64,000 nt of DNA, taken from NCBI GenBank assembly GCA_016722445.1, contig JADKIZ010000011.1:62001-126000 (forward strand), read 5' to 3'. The position numbers and the translations under genes were made by a program. A model generated the notes under the pieces. The model saw only the letters and a program-made list of their open reading frames with translations, was not told the origin of the DNA and ran no database searches. This document shows positions 8,159 to 17,194 of the stretch, in pieces; the first letter of the stretch is position 1; each line of letters begins with the position of its first letter. This DNA comes from Flavobacteriales bacterium. Lineage in GTDB: Bacteria; Bacteroidota; Bacteroidia; Flavobacteriales_D; Sanyastnellaceae.

Positions 8159-10354
8159 ATGATACCCAGAAACAAACTCAGGCTTCGTCTTAATCTGCTT
8201 TTCGTCGGAATGGCCGCTCTGGTGGTCGTTGCCATTGGTCTGGTTTATTATTCTCTCGTCGTTCAGGGTTCTTACACCAATAAAATCAGTCTTGCCTCCA
8301 GACAAAAGGCCATCGCTGAGGAATTGACGAGAAAATTGGTGATGATCAAACAAAAGTCAGCGACCGAAGCTGACCTGAATGTGGATGTTCAGGAAATGAA
8401 AACGGTTTTGGGAAAATGGGAGAACGCCCAAAAGGCTTTGCTGAATGGAAGTGATTACTATGGAACTTCCATGAGTAACTCAAACCAGGTACAATCTCTG
8501 ATTCAGCAAAATTCAGAAGCATTTGTGAAAAGTCGCGATATGCTCGATGCTTTGCTGAGTGATATGTCCAAACTGAAATCAGAAGGAATTGATGAATCGT
8601 TGATGGAAATGTCTCTTTATGTGGAAGGCATGAACAACGTTACAGGCAGATATCTCTACGAAAGTGACTTGTACAGGAAGATGGCTGGTGGATTTTTTTG
8701 GCTGGCATTGCTGACAGCTTTGGTTTTCCTAGGTGCCGGAGCTTGGTTCGTCATTTTGCCGATCAGAAGAAGTTTTCTGGGAACTCAATTGGAACTTCAG
8801 GAAATGGAGCAAAAGATTGAGGAAGCCGAAAAAGCAAAAACAGAATTCCTTTCCAATATGAGTCATGAGGTAAGAACACCATTAAATGGTGTCATTGGCA
8901 TGACCGAACTGCTCAATCAGACCAAGTTGGATGTAGAACAGCGGAACTTTGTGAGGAATATTCACAGCAGTGCCAACAATCTATTGGAAGTATTGAATAA
9001 TGTTCTCGACGTTTCCAAAATTACTTCTGGCAATCTTGAGTTACAAAAAGAAAGATTCGTTTTATCGGATTGCATCGATCAGGTCGTTGATCTGATGAAA
9101 CCACTCGCTCATAAAAAGAAGCTTGAGTTGATGAGTGATTTGAGTCCTGAATTGCCTATTGAGATTCTTCAAGACGATGCAAGATTGAGGCAAGTACTCA
9201 TGAATCTGGTGAACAATGCCATCAAGTTTACTGAAAACGGTGAAGTGCTCATTCATGCTGAACCTGTCAATCGCGAAGGTGAATTCATTCAAATAAAATT
9301 TTCTGTAAAAGACACAGGTATTGGTATTGACACTGCTCATGCCGAAAAGATTTTTCAGTCGTTCTATCAGATCGATTCATCTGCCAACAAAAAATACAGT
9401 GGTTCTGGTTTAGGTCTTTCTATTTCTAAAAGCCTTGTGCAGGAAATGGGTGGAAGAATGTGGGTGGATAGTAAACCGGGTATCGGCTCTACTTTTTCAT
9501 TCACCATCATTGCCGAAACTTCCGGCGCGGCACAAAATGCTAAAATTGCTGCGTTAAGTGGTAAGCGCGCTCTTGTGGTAGATGACAATAAGACCAACCT
9601 GAAGATTCTTGTGAAACAATTGTCTGCATGGGGAATTCAGGCAACACCATTCAATAGTCCTGATCTGGTTACTGAGATTGTTTCCAATATGCACAAATTT
9701 GATTTTGTCATCATGGACATGCAGATGCCGGAAATGGACGGTAGGGCCCTCACTGAAAAAATCAGGTCGAAATACTCTGCTTCGGAGTTGCCAATCATTG
9801 TTCTTTCTGCGGTAGGTGAACACCTCATGAAAGACAACGATAATCTTTATAATGCTTATCTCACCAAACCGGTGAAACAAGCGAGATTGATGGATACGAT
9901 CATTGAAGTATTGCACATCAGTCCTCTGCAGCATGCTAAAATGAAATTGCAAACTGGCAATGCTGAAGTGCATGCCACCAAAAGCAATATTCGAGTGCTT
10001 GTTGCTCATGATAATGAACTTACCAAAGCAGTCACAGCTAAAACATTACAATTGCTCGGACATAAGTTTGATACGGTGAGCAATGGTAAGGAAGTGATTG
10101 AACGCTCGAAACGTGATGACTACGATCTCATCATCATGGATGTCAAAACCAATGACCTCGATGGTATTGAAACAACGCGCCAATTGAAAAGATTGGTTGG
10201 ACGTGATGCCATGCCTGTGATCATAGGGCTTACTGAAAATGAACAAAAGGATAAGTCATCCTGCATGCAGGCCGGCATGGATGATTTGGTCGAGAAACCT
10301 ATGAGACCTGAAATTCTTCAGGAAAAAATTCATTACTGGTTGGAATCGGAATAA
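8159..10354 (+). CDS. BarA-like hybrid histidine kinase with two receiver domains
   Basis: The 731-residue product has a membrane segment at about 15-36, a periplasmic alpha-helical sensor region, and a second membrane segment at about 177-200. HisKA follows with His236 (FLSNMSHEVRTPLNG), then HATPase with N-box Asn353 and G boxes DTGIGI (385) and GSGLGL (415). Receiver 1 has Asp475/Asp476, phospho-acceptor Asp520 and Lys570. Receiver 2 starts near 611 with phospho-acceptor Asp661 and Lys713, but its acidic pair is His617-Asp618 rather than two acids. It therefore may bind magnesium poorly and act as a regulatory or phosphatase-like module. No Hpt domain or separate response regulator is encoded next to it. 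It lies 158 bases after the other hybrid kinase on the same strand. Confidence 0.88.
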   Translation: MIPRNKLRLRLNLLFVGMAALVVVAIGLVYYSLVVQGSYTNKISLASRQKAIAEELTRKLVMIKQKSATEADLNVDVQEMKTVLGKWENAQKALLNGSDYYGTSMSNSNQVQSLIQQNSEAFVKSRDMLDALLSDMSKLKSEGIDESLMEMSLYVEGMNNVTGRYLYESDLYRKMAGGFFWLALLTALVFLGAGAWFVILPIRRSFLGTQLELQEMEQKIEEAEKAKTEFLSNMSHEVRTPLNGVIGMTELLNQTKLDVEQRNFVRNIHSSANNLLEVLNNVLDVSKITSGNLELQKERFVLSDCIDQVVDLMKPLAHKKKLELMSDLSPELPIEILQDDARLRQVLMNLVNNAIKFTENGEVLIHAEPVNREGEFIQIKFSVKDTGIGIDTAHAEKIFQSFYQIDSSANKKYSGSGLGLSISKSLVQEMGGRMWVDSKPGIGSTFSFTIIAETSGAAQNAKIAALSGKRALVVDDNKTNLKILVKQLSAWGIQATPFNSPDLVTEIVSNMHKFDFVIMDMQMPEMDGRALTEKIRSKYSASELPIIVLSAVGEHLMKDNDNLYNAYLTKPVKQARLMDTIIEVLHISPLQHAKMKLQTGNAEVHATKSNIRVLVAHDNELTKAVTAKTLQLLGHKFDTVSNGKEVIERSKRDDYDLIIMDVKTNDLDGIETTRQLKRLVGRDAMPVIIGLTENEQKDKSSCMQAGMDDLVEKPMRPEILQEKIHYWLESE

Positions 10355-10374
10355 ATACGATATCCATGAACAGA

Positions 10375-10884
10375 TTATTGAATCCCTTTTGAATCCAACC
10401 AATTCAAGTATTCTCTGCGATATACATTGTGTTGATCCAATGTCTTGGAAAAATTGTGGAATCCTGTTTTACCGGGTTGTGCACACATGAAAATGAAGTT
10501 GTGTTTTTCTGCATGTAAAACGGCATCGAGATATACGGGTTCACAAAAATCAATTGGACCGGGAGGCAATCCTGTAATTCGGTAAGTATTATAAGGCGAA
10601 TCATTATTCAGATGCGCACCGGTGACGCGAGCTACGTGTTCTTCGCTGCCAAAAACTGCAGTCGGATCTGATTGTAATGCCATACCAATTTTCAACCTAT
10701 TCAGATATAATCCGGCAATCTTTGGCGCTTCCTGATTTTTTCCTGTTTCAGCTTTTACAATCGAGGCCAACGTGCTTACCGATGCCGGTGCTAAACCAAT
10801 TTTTTGAGCCAGTGCTTTGTTTTCATCTGTCCAATAGTTGTCATGGACTTTTTTCATCTTTTGAAGGAATTCATCCGGAGTCAT
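10375..10884 (-). CDS. mltG: Endolytic murein transglycosylase MltG, C-terminal segment (frameshifted gene)
   Basis: This segment holds the catalytic YceG/MltG domain. The motif TLASIVKAETG includes the catalytic Glu (Glu46 here), followed by APKIAGLYLNRL, LQSDPTAVFG, SPYNTYRITGLPPGPI and NFIFMCAQPGKTGFHNFSKTL. These are the standard landmarks of the family. MltG cleaves nascent glycan strands at the inner membrane and sets glycan length. True coding in this frame starts earlier than the ATG at 10884: SLIIPDTYEFFWTM reads correctly just upstream. The frame break is near 10942, where one T is missing on the coding strand (TTGAAC should be TTTGAAC, giving YGFELSHIAS). The gene is last in a minus-strand run after the GNAT gene. 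Confidence 0.88.
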   Translation of the reverse strand: MTPDEFLQKMKKVHDNYWTDENKALAQKIGLAPASVSTLASIVKAETGKNQEAPKIAGLYLNRLKIGMALQSDPTAVFGSEEHVARVTGAHLNNDSPYNTYRITGLPPGPIDFCEPVYLDAVLHAEKHNFIFMCAQPGKTGFHNFSKTLDQHNVYRREYLNWLDSKGIQ

Positions 10885-11405
10885 GGTCCAGAAAAATTCA
10901 TAGGTATCTGGAATGATGAGTGAGGCAATGTGAGATAGTTCAAGCCATAGTTTTTCTGAATGTCATCACTTACGAAAAGGGTCATGAACGCAGTGGAATC
11001 TGACCTCAGGTTTTTCCCAAGTTTTCCAGCCAATTGGTCGAGACGATGAGTATCATCGATACGAATAGTGAGCGGCGATTGATTGCCGCTTCTCAGCATA
11101 TTGATGATCGTATTGTTGCCCGCACCATGGCGAATTTTATAGCGACCAGGTTTCAGTTTGTTGAATTTTTTGATGTTGGAAACAGCACTGAAAGTGCTTT
11201 TGTTTTCTATGAAATCTGAAGCATCAGAATCAAGCCAGTCGCCTAGGTTAGTCTCTTCTCTGATAAACAGAATTTGCTCTTTTTCGCTGAAAGCAGTATT
11301 GCTACTGTAAAGCATTGAATATCCCCATGCACATAAACCTCCACCTGCTAACAGAAGGAATATGATGGCGTATCTCAGTTTTTTATTTTTGATCAGAAAA
11401 TTCAT
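10881..11405 (-). CDS. mltG: Endolytic murein transglycosylase MltG, N-terminal segment (frameshifted gene)
   Basis: This is the 5' part of mltG. The start at 11405 (MNFLIKNKKLRYAIIFLLL) gives a short cytoplasmic tail and one membrane segment; the upstream in-frame ATG at 11480 would overlap the preceding acetyltransferase gene and looks wrong. After the membrane segment comes the LysM-like/YceG N-terminal region, with FNKLKPGRYKIRHGAGNNTIINMLRSGNQSPLTIRI, typical of MltG. The frame leaves the true path near 10942 and its last residues (after NYGL) are out-of-frame. It starts four bases after the acetyltransferase stop, consistent with one transcript. Confidence 0.85.
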   Translation of the reverse strand: MNFLIKNKKLRYAIIFLLLAGGGLCAWGYSMLYSSNTAFSEKEQILFIREETNLGDWLDSDASDFIENKSTFSAVSNIKKFNKLKPGRYKIRHGAGNNTIINMLRSGNQSPLTIRIDDTHRLDQLAGKLGKNLRSDSTAFMTLFVSDDIQKNYGLNYLTLPHSSFQIPMNFSGP

Positions 11406-11409
11406 CGGG

Positions 11410-11916
11410 TCAAATATCCAATAGGTATTGTGTTGCTTTTTTTCCTTTGAAAATTTTTGTTCCTTGAGCCACAAACCCATTTTTTAAAAAGAGAAACTTG
11501 CTGGCTTCATTGGTTTCATGGATTAAGCAGCGCAAATGAATGAGTCTGCGATCGGATTGCATGGTTCTGATCAGAGAAGAAAGTGCGTCATGACCATATC
11601 CCTTTCCACGATCTGCTGGGTTGGCTATGAGAATGCCTATGCCACACGATCGATGGTCGAGGTCGGCATCAAAAAGGTCCAAAGCTCCGATTGCATCGCC
11701 AGATTCGTTATGAATGATCAGTCGAAGTTGTTGATCATCTTCGAGACTATCCGAGTTGCGGATAAAATTTAAGACCATTTCCTGTGAAAGTTCACCATTG
11801 TGTTCCGTGATTTCTCGGAATTCTGGATTGTTTTCCCAAGCCATAACCATCAGGAGATCGTCTTCATCTATAACCCGTAACTTGATTTTTTCCCTGAATA
11901 AGCATGGAGAATTCAA
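11410..11916 (-). CDS. GNAT family N-acetyltransferase (RimJ/SpeG-like)
   Basis: The protein is a GNAT acetyltransferase. It opens with KLRVIDEDDLLMVMAWENNPEFREIT, has GDAIGALDLFDADLDHRSCGIGILI, and the acetyl-CoA loop RGKGYGHDAL, and ends with NEASKFLFLKNGFVAQG. This arrangement is that of the RimJ/RimL/SpeG subgroup, which acetylates protein N-termini, polyamines or small amines; the substrate here is not known. The frame is open to an ATG at 11949, which overlaps the upstream gene by 37 bases. A TTG at 11916 overlapping the upstream TGA by four bases fits better with translational coupling, so I chose it. It sits between the CoA-binding protein gene and mltG. Confidence 0.8.
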   Translation of the reverse strand: MNSPCLFREKIKLRVIDEDDLLMVMAWENNPEFREITEHNGELSQEMVLNFIRNSDSLEDDQQLRLIIHNESGDAIGALDLFDADLDHRSCGIGILIANPADRGKGYGHDALSSLIRTMQSDRRLIHLRCLIHETNEASKFLFLKNGFVAQGTKIFKGKKATQYLLDI

Positions 11917-12272
11917 AATTGGCCGGTTCTTAGCATCACCAGCGTACATGCTTCCATGGTTTCAATGCCATGCTCGGAAGCAAGTTTTTCGAATTCGCTG
12001 TTTTCAGTGCCGGGATTAAAAATGATTCGCTGGGGATTCAATCCTAGTATATAGGTATAGAGATCTGGCTGACGATTGGCGTTGATGTAAAGGGTAACGG
12101 TATGGGTTCCTGTGATTTCCGGCTGGCCATTTTCAATGGCCAAACCCGCTATTTCTCCACGTCTTGTACCTATCGGAATCACCTCGTGGCCGTGCTCTTT
12201 CAATAGCCTGACGGCCATATTGCTATACCTTCCCTCGTCGGGAGAAGCACCAATTACGACTGTTTTCTTCAT
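11913..12272 (-). CDS. CoA-binding domain protein (YccU-like)
   Basis: The 119-residue protein is a single Rossmann-type CoA-binding domain (PF13380-like). It starts KKTVVIGASPDEGRYSNMAVRLL, followed by GHEVIPIGTRRGEIAGL and QRIIFNPGTEN. Such proteins bind CoA or a related nucleotide; their cellular role is not established. The start at 12272 leaves 70 bases to the divergent exopolysaccharide operon, room for two promoters. It is the first gene of a run with the GNAT acetyltransferase and mltG, with stop and start overlapping. Confidence 0.8.
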   Translation of the reverse strand: MKKTVVIGASPDEGRYSNMAVRLLKEHGHEVIPIGTRRGEIAGLAIENGQPEITGTHTVTLYINANRQPDLYTYILGLNPQRIIFNPGTENSEFEKLASEHGIETMEACTLVMLRTGQF

Positions 12273-12342
12273 GAATGCAAAGATGGTTCAATTGTCAGAT
12301 ACCTGTCAATGCTTACTTTTGACCTTCCTTACCGGAATTTAT

Positions 12343-13107
12343 ATGCTTAAAAGACTATTTTTCCCGTTTATCGTACTGGCACTTTCTGTGTCGTCTTGCT
12401 CATTGAATAAGGAATTCCTATTCAAAACCGACGAAGACTTTGTATTTGACGTACCGGTGATCGACTCCAGCAGTATTGACTACAAAATTCAACCGCACGA
12501 CGAACTTTCATTCGATCTGTACACGAATGATGGTGCTATGATGCTTGAGTTTACAACAAGTTCTGCGGAATCACCGAAGTACGGAATTTCTACATCATTC
12601 ACCTATAAGGTCAATTCTGCGGGTAATGTTGAATTTCCAGTGATAGGTGAAAGGTTTATTGCCGGCCTTACAGTTCAACAAGCTCAGGATTTCCTCGAAG
12701 AACAGTACACCTATCAGTTTAATAAACCTTACGCGGTCATGAAAGTCCTGAACAGAAGGGCGATTGTATTCAACGCTCCTGCTGGTAATGGTACAGTCAT
12801 TCCATTGGATAATGAAGGGATGAGTATCATCGAAGCCATTGCCATTGCTGGTGGTGGTGGTAAAAATGGTGATGTCTCAAATATTAAAGTGATCAGAAAA
12901 GTCGCACAGAAGCAGGAGGTGTATCACATCGATTTATCGACAATCGACGGAATTAAATATGCGAATATGTCGGTTGAAGCCGGGGATATCATCTATGTGA
13001 CACCAACGAGACAGCTCGGTCGCGAAATCATCGCGGACGTCCAGCCGTATGTTACGATCATGTCCGGACTCTCAATTGTGTACGGCGTATTCTCGCGCGT
13101 ATTCTGA
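12343..13107 (+). CDS. Wza-like polysaccharide export outer-membrane lipoprotein
   Basis: The 254-residue product starts at an ATG giving a signal peptide with a lipobox-like VSSC (MLKRLFFPFIVLALSVSSC). It carries the Poly_export domain (YKIQPHDELSFDLYTNDG, then VEFPVIGERFIAGLTVQQAQDFLEE). A SLBB-type beta-grasp domain follows (IIEAIAIAGGGGKNGDVSNIKVIR), ending in SVEAGDIIYVTPT and a terminal hydrophobic segment. The family forms the outer-membrane channel through which Wzx/Wzy-dependent polysaccharide leaves the cell. The open frame extends far upstream but those residues are antisense to the CoA-binding gene. It is first in a five-gene operon with its Wzc partner 15 bases downstream. Confidence 0.88.
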   Translation: MLKRLFFPFIVLALSVSSCSLNKEFLFKTDEDFVFDVPVIDSSSIDYKIQPHDELSFDLYTNDGAMMLEFTTSSAESPKYGISTSFTYKVNSAGNVEFPVIGERFIAGLTVQQAQDFLEEQYTYQFNKPYAVMKVLNRRAIVFNAPAGNGTVIPLDNEGMSIIEAIAIAGGGGKNGDVSNIKVIRKVAQKQEVYHIDLSTIDGIKYANMSVEAGDIIYVTPTRQLGREIIADVQPYVTIMSGLSIVYGVFSRVF

Positions 13108-13122
13108 CGATAACCCAATTGG

Positions 13123-15558
13123 ATGGAAAGAGGAGATATCAATAGCATCCAGGACTATCGCGAAAGAATCGCCAATTTCTCCAATGAATTTGATCTTGGG
13201 CTTTTCCTTTATATCCTGAAGAGATCTGTAGTTTGGGTGATCCTCTGCATTCTCATTGCAGCGTTTCTTGGTTTTATTTATCTGCGCTACACACCCAATC
13301 AATACACTTCCCGCACCGTTATTCAGCTTGCTGAGGATGACCATGCAAATAAAATTCTGGATGTTCAGTCCATGACAGACGACAACAAACCAGAGGCAAA
13401 AGTTGAATTGATCAGATCGCGTTTATTGATCGGTAGAAGTCTTCGTGAATTGCCTTTCAAAGTGAGTTACTACGCCCGTGGCCAAATTCTCACCAATGAA
13501 CATTATGCAACTTCACCTTATCAAGTGGAATTGATTCAGTTGTTCAACCCGGATTGGCAAGACAAACAGATTGAAATCGTTTTTGGTGGACCCGGTGTTT
13601 TTTCAATCAGCTATGGCGGAAATACTTTTGATCAGCTTGAAGTAGGAAAGGAAATAGAAACCCCAGATTTCAAATTCATATTGTCGGTTTCTGATTGGGA
13701 ACAACTTCAAAAAAATCAGGATGAATATGAGTTGTATTTTGTAGTGAATAGCCTCAATAGCTTGACCAATCGTTTTTCAGATGGTCTGGATGTAAGGATT
13801 CTAAACAATACCGCTCGCACAGTTGAAATTTCATTCACAGATAAAAACCCATACATCACCAAGGATTTCGTAAGAACTCATGCGAATGAATTTTTGAAAT
13901 TCGATCTGGAAAAAAGACGTCAAAGTGATGAGAGCGTTCTCACCTTTCTCGATCAGCAAATTGATACAGTCTACAATCGTTTAAAGGACAGTGAAATCAA
14001 ACTGAACTCGTACAAACAAATCAATAAAATCAACAACCTAGAAGGTGTAAGTCAGATGTACTTACAACGGTTGACTGAATTCGAAAGCGATATTGTACAA
14101 TTGGATATTGAGGAGAGATTGTTGAATGAGGTGGAAGCTTTAACCAGAAAAAGTACAGACGAAGTAGAGATTTATAACCTCATCCCACTTGTGGCCGGAA
14201 GTAAATACGAAACTGCTCTAGCGAAGATGCTGGATAAGCTGCATGAATTGTTGGTCGATCGCGAAGAGGCTTTATACAGTGTGACGAAGGATAATGATAT
14301 GATTAAGGCGGTCGATAATCAGATCGGAATTCAGAAAAACGTCATTCTGCAAACCATATCCGCACTACGTGATCAACTCGAGGAAAGAAAAACAAGGATG
14401 TCGGCTAAACTCACCGAGACAGAAGGAATGTACTACAATATTCCTCAGAAGGAACTTGAGTATGCCAGATTGCAACGTCTTTTTTCAATCAACGATAAAT
14501 ACTATACACTTCTACTCGAAAAGAGCATCGAGTATAAAATCTCCAAAGAGGGTTATGTGTCAAACAACCAGGTATTGGAGGAATCCAGAACGCCTGTTTT
14601 GCCGGTTTCACCTAAACCACGCCTCGTTTGGTTCACATTCATCCTAAGCGGTTTTTTATTGGGATTGTTGATCATCGCGCTGAAGTATCTTCTCCATAAT
14701 AAGATCACTTCCATGAATGATGTCGTAAGAGCTTCTTCAGCAACCATCAATTCACTTGGCATCATTCCAAAGTTCAAAGAGATCATTCCGGTGTCGATGT
14801 TGATCGTGGACAAAAATCCAAGATCGATGATGGCAGAATCATTTAGATCTATACGCACCAACCTGCAATTTTTTGACAAAGACGATGGTCCTAAAATCGC
14901 CGCAATTACTTCTACCATCTCTGGAGAAGGTAAAACATTTGTGGCATTGAATCTTGCCGGTATCATAGCATTCAGTGGTAAAAGAGTGGTGGTTTGTGAC
15001 CTAGATATGAGGAAGCCCAAGATTCACAAAGGCTTTAATTCAGAAAATAATGAAGGGATGAGTACTTTGCTCATTGGCCGAGGTTCCTTGAAAGATACGA
15101 TCCGAAAAAGTCAGTTGGCGAATCTGGATTACATCACTGCTGGTCCTATTCCTCCAAACCCAAGTGAGCTCATCATCAGTGAAAGGATGAAAACCATCAT
15201 ACAGGAACTCAAAGCATCATATGATGTCATTATCCTAGATACTCCTCCGGTTGGTTTGGTAACTGACGCCGTAAGTCTGCTCAGCATAGCTGACTACCCC
15301 ATTTATATTTTCAGAGCAGATTATTCCAAAAAGGTGTTTATTCAGGTTGCGGATAAATTGATCAATGAAAGTCACATCAAAATTTCTGCAATCCTGAATG
15401 GTGTGGACCTCGATAGGAATAAGTACTCATACAAATACAGTTATGGTTATGGCTACGGTTATGGCTATGGTTATGGTGCCGGCGGATACTATGAAGAAAA
15501 GGACCGTCATCGCAAAGGCAAAGGTTTCTTGTCCAGAATTTTTCGAAAGCATAAATGA
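13123..15558 (+). CDS. Wzc-like polysaccharide co-polymerase and BY-family tyrosine kinase
   Basis: The 811-residue protein has the Wzz domain between membrane segments at about 33-53 and 501-521, with a long periplasmic coiled-coil region between. The cytoplasmic kinase has Walker A at 598-605 (STISGEGKT), Walker A' VVVCDLDMRKP at 622-632 and Walker B VIILDTPP at 702-709. The C-terminus is a tyrosine cluster (768-790, eleven tyrosines, mostly YG repeats) followed by a very basic end. BY-kinases autophosphorylate in trans on such clusters, and cycling of the phosphorylation state governs polymer assembly. No Wzb-type phosphatase gene is in the operon. The stop overlaps the rfbC start by four bases. 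Confidence 0.92.
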   Translation: MERGDINSIQDYRERIANFSNEFDLGLFLYILKRSVVWVILCILIAAFLGFIYLRYTPNQYTSRTVIQLAEDDHANKILDVQSMTDDNKPEAKVELIRSRLLIGRSLRELPFKVSYYARGQILTNEHYATSPYQVELIQLFNPDWQDKQIEIVFGGPGVFSISYGGNTFDQLEVGKEIETPDFKFILSVSDWEQLQKNQDEYELYFVVNSLNSLTNRFSDGLDVRILNNTARTVEISFTDKNPYITKDFVRTHANEFLKFDLEKRRQSDESVLTFLDQQIDTVYNRLKDSEIKLNSYKQINKINNLEGVSQMYLQRLTEFESDIVQLDIEERLLNEVEALTRKSTDEVEIYNLIPLVAGSKYETALAKMLDKLHELLVDREEALYSVTKDNDMIKAVDNQIGIQKNVILQTISALRDQLEERKTRMSAKLTETEGMYYNIPQKELEYARLQRLFSINDKYYTLLLEKSIEYKISKEGYVSNNQVLEESRTPVLPVSPKPRLVWFTFILSGFLLGLLIIALKYLLHNKITSMNDVVRASSATINSLGIIPKFKEIIPVSMLIVDKNPRSMMAESFRSIRTNLQFFDKDDGPKIAAITSTISGEGKTFVALNLAGIIAFSGKRVVVCDLDMRKPKIHKGFNSENNEGMSTLLIGRGSLKDTIRKSQLANLDYITAGPIPPNPSELIISERMKTIIQELKASYDVIILDTPPVGLVTDAVSLLSIADYPIYIFRADYSKKVFIQVADKLINESHIKISAILNGVDLDRNKYSYKYSYGYGYGYGYGYGAGGYYEEKDRHRKGKGFLSRIFRKHK
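15436..15479 (+). repeat. Tyr-Gly coding repeat at the 3' end of the Wzc-like gene
   Basis: Units of six bases (TATGGT, TATGGC, TACGGT) repeat about seven times and encode the YG run of the autophosphorylation tail. Such hexamer arrays can vary in copy number without breaking the frame. Confidence 0.8.
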
Positions 15559-16103
15559 AAATTGAATCAACTTCATTCCGTGATCTGAAGATCATCACTC
15601 CCGATGTTTTTGGTGACGACAGAGGATATTTTTTCGAACCGTTTAATGAAGCGCGATTTCGCGTTGAAACGGGATTAAACATCACATTTGTCCAGGACAA
15701 CGAAAGTCTTTCAAGGAAAAATGTTCTCCGCGGATTACATTTTCAGGTTCCACCAAAATCACAAGCCAAATTAATTCGTGTTACACGTGGTGCTGTGCTC
15801 GATGTTGTCGTGGACCTTCGCAAAAGCGAACCAACGTTTGGTAAACATTATAGCATTGTTCTTTCAAGTGAAAACAAACAACAGCTATTTGTTCCGGAAG
15901 GTTTTGCACATGGTTTTTATGTGCTGGAAGACCAAACCATCTTTTCCTACAAATGCAGTAATTACTATAGCAAAGAACATGATCGCTCCATCCTTTGGAA
16001 TGACCCGGCTTTTGGTATTGATTGGAATGCGGCACTTCCTGAACTTTCAGACAAAGACAAGGCTGCGATGAAATTTGCTGAATTTGATTCTCCTTTCTTC
16101 TGA
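15555..16103 (+). CDS. rfbC: dTDP-4-dehydrorhamnose 3,5-epimerase
   Basis: The 182-residue protein has the full RmlC cupin: FGDDRGYFFEPFNEARF-like start, NVLRGLHFQVPP with the catalytic His, KLIRVTRGAVLDVVVDLR, FVPEGFAHGFYVL, and the tyrosine-containing FSYKCSNYYSKEHD. It epimerises dTDP-4-keto-6-deoxyglucose at C3 and C5 on the way to dTDP-L-rhamnose. The other rml genes (A, B, D) are not in this window, so it depends on genes elsewhere. It overlaps the Wzc-like gene by four bases (ATGA), and its last base is shared with the next start, which signals one operon. Confidence 0.92.
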   Translation: MKIESTSFRDLKIITPDVFGDDRGYFFEPFNEARFRVETGLNITFVQDNESLSRKNVLRGLHFQVPPKSQAKLIRVTRGAVLDVVVDLRKSEPTFGKHYSIVLSSENKQQLFVPEGFAHGFYVLEDQTIFSYKCSNYYSKEHDRSILWNDPAFGIDWNAALPELSDKDKAAMKFAEFDSPFF

Positions 16104-17194
16104 TGTCTTACATCGATCACCTTTTCTCATTCGCATTCTGGCCATGGTTATGGAAGGTGTGTTTCTTCACATTAGTCACATTTGTTCTGCTCAAGGTATT
16201 TAAATCTCTTGGCACGAAAGCAAAATCACAGGATGCTTTCAGCAGATGGAGTTCCGCCATAAAACCGGCAGTTGGTGGTATGGTGTTTTTTGTTGGCTTC
16301 CTCATGGCCATGCTTCAATTATTGTTTTTTTCTGGATTCTCCGCAGACTACCTGTTCATCTTCATGGCCGGTGTTGTCGCATTTGGACTAGGATTATGGG
16401 ACGATATGCGAAGAATTTCACCTACACCAAAGTTTGCCGGACAAATACTAACAGGAATTTTATTCGTTTTGTCTGGTCATGCTTCGGGATTTTTTGTTGA
16501 ACCGGGTCAAACACATGCATTCTATCAAATATTGGATGGTTTAATGGTGATCATCATTGTGGTCGCTGTGATGAATTCTGTGAATATGCTCGATAACATG
16601 GATGGTATTTCAACCATCGCAACCATGCCGGTGATGTTGTTGCCTGCTTTTGGAACTTGTGTCGATGGCTCAATGGGTATGATCATGATCTGTGCGTTGT
16701 TCGGATTTCTCGTGTTCAACTGGAAACCGGCCAAAGTTTATATGGGTGACTCAGGAAGTATGCTCCTTGGTTTCATCACCGCATGGATGATTCTGGGAAT
16801 GGATCACTGTGGTGAAAACAACATTCCTTCATACAACGGATTGACGACAATCATACTTTTTTTGGGTGCTGGCACCATGTTCATCAGTGATACGCTCGTT
16901 GTGATCATTCAACGTCTTCGCCATAAAATTTCACCTTTTCAGGGTGGTCGTGATCATACCACACACAATCTGTTTTATCTCGGTTTAAAGGAATGGCAAA
17001 TCGCCGTTTTATTCCTCACATTGGGTTTGATACAGCTGGTTTTACTGTTTACTTTTTTAGAACAACTGAAAAGCGGTGCTGGAATATGGGCTGCAGGATC
17101 AACAATCCTGTTTTATTTCTTTTTACTTTTTGGCTTTCATCTTGCGGTGAGTTTCAGAAATTTGCGTAAAGGCAAGTACAACTACCCATCATGA
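16103..17194 (+). CDS. WecA/MraY-family undecaprenyl-phosphate sugar-1-phosphate transferase
   Basis: The 363-residue integral membrane protein belongs to the glycosyltransferase 4 family. Family marks are GLWDDMRRISPTPKFAGQ, the Asp-rich NSVNMLDNMDGIST, VYMGDSGSMLLGF and the His-containing cytoplasmic loop GGRDHTTHNLFYLGL. About ten membrane segments are visible. Such enzymes load a sugar-1-phosphate (usually GlcNAc-1-P or a related sugar) onto undecaprenyl phosphate to start repeat-unit assembly. The location between rfbC and a lytic transglycosylase and downstream of Wza/Wzc points to exopolysaccharide or O-unit initiation rather than to peptidoglycan MraY. The stop overlaps the next start by four bases. 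Confidence 0.87.
   Translation: MSYIDHLFSFAFWPWLWKVCFFTLVTFVLLKVFKSLGTKAKSQDAFSRWSSAIKPAVGGMVFFVGFLMAMLQLLFFSGFSADYLFIFMAGVVAFGLGLWDDMRRISPTPKFAGQILTGILFVLSGHASGFFVEPGQTHAFYQILDGLMVIIIVVAVMNSVNMLDNMDGISTIATMPVMLLPAFGTCVDGSMGMIMICALFGFLVFNWKPAKVYMGDSGSMLLGFITAWMILGMDHCGENNIPSYNGLTTIILFLGAGTMFISDTLVVIIQRLRHKISPFQGGRDHTTHNLFYLGLKEWQIAVLFLTLGLIQLVLLFTFLEQLKSGAGIWAAGSTILFYFFLLFGFHLAVSFRNLRKGKYNYPS

Noticed and set aside
13123..15558. Flagellar or ParA-type ATPase
   Set aside because: The kinase part has Walker A' and tyrosine tail together with a Wzz domain and membrane segments, which fit only the polysaccharide co-polymerase family.
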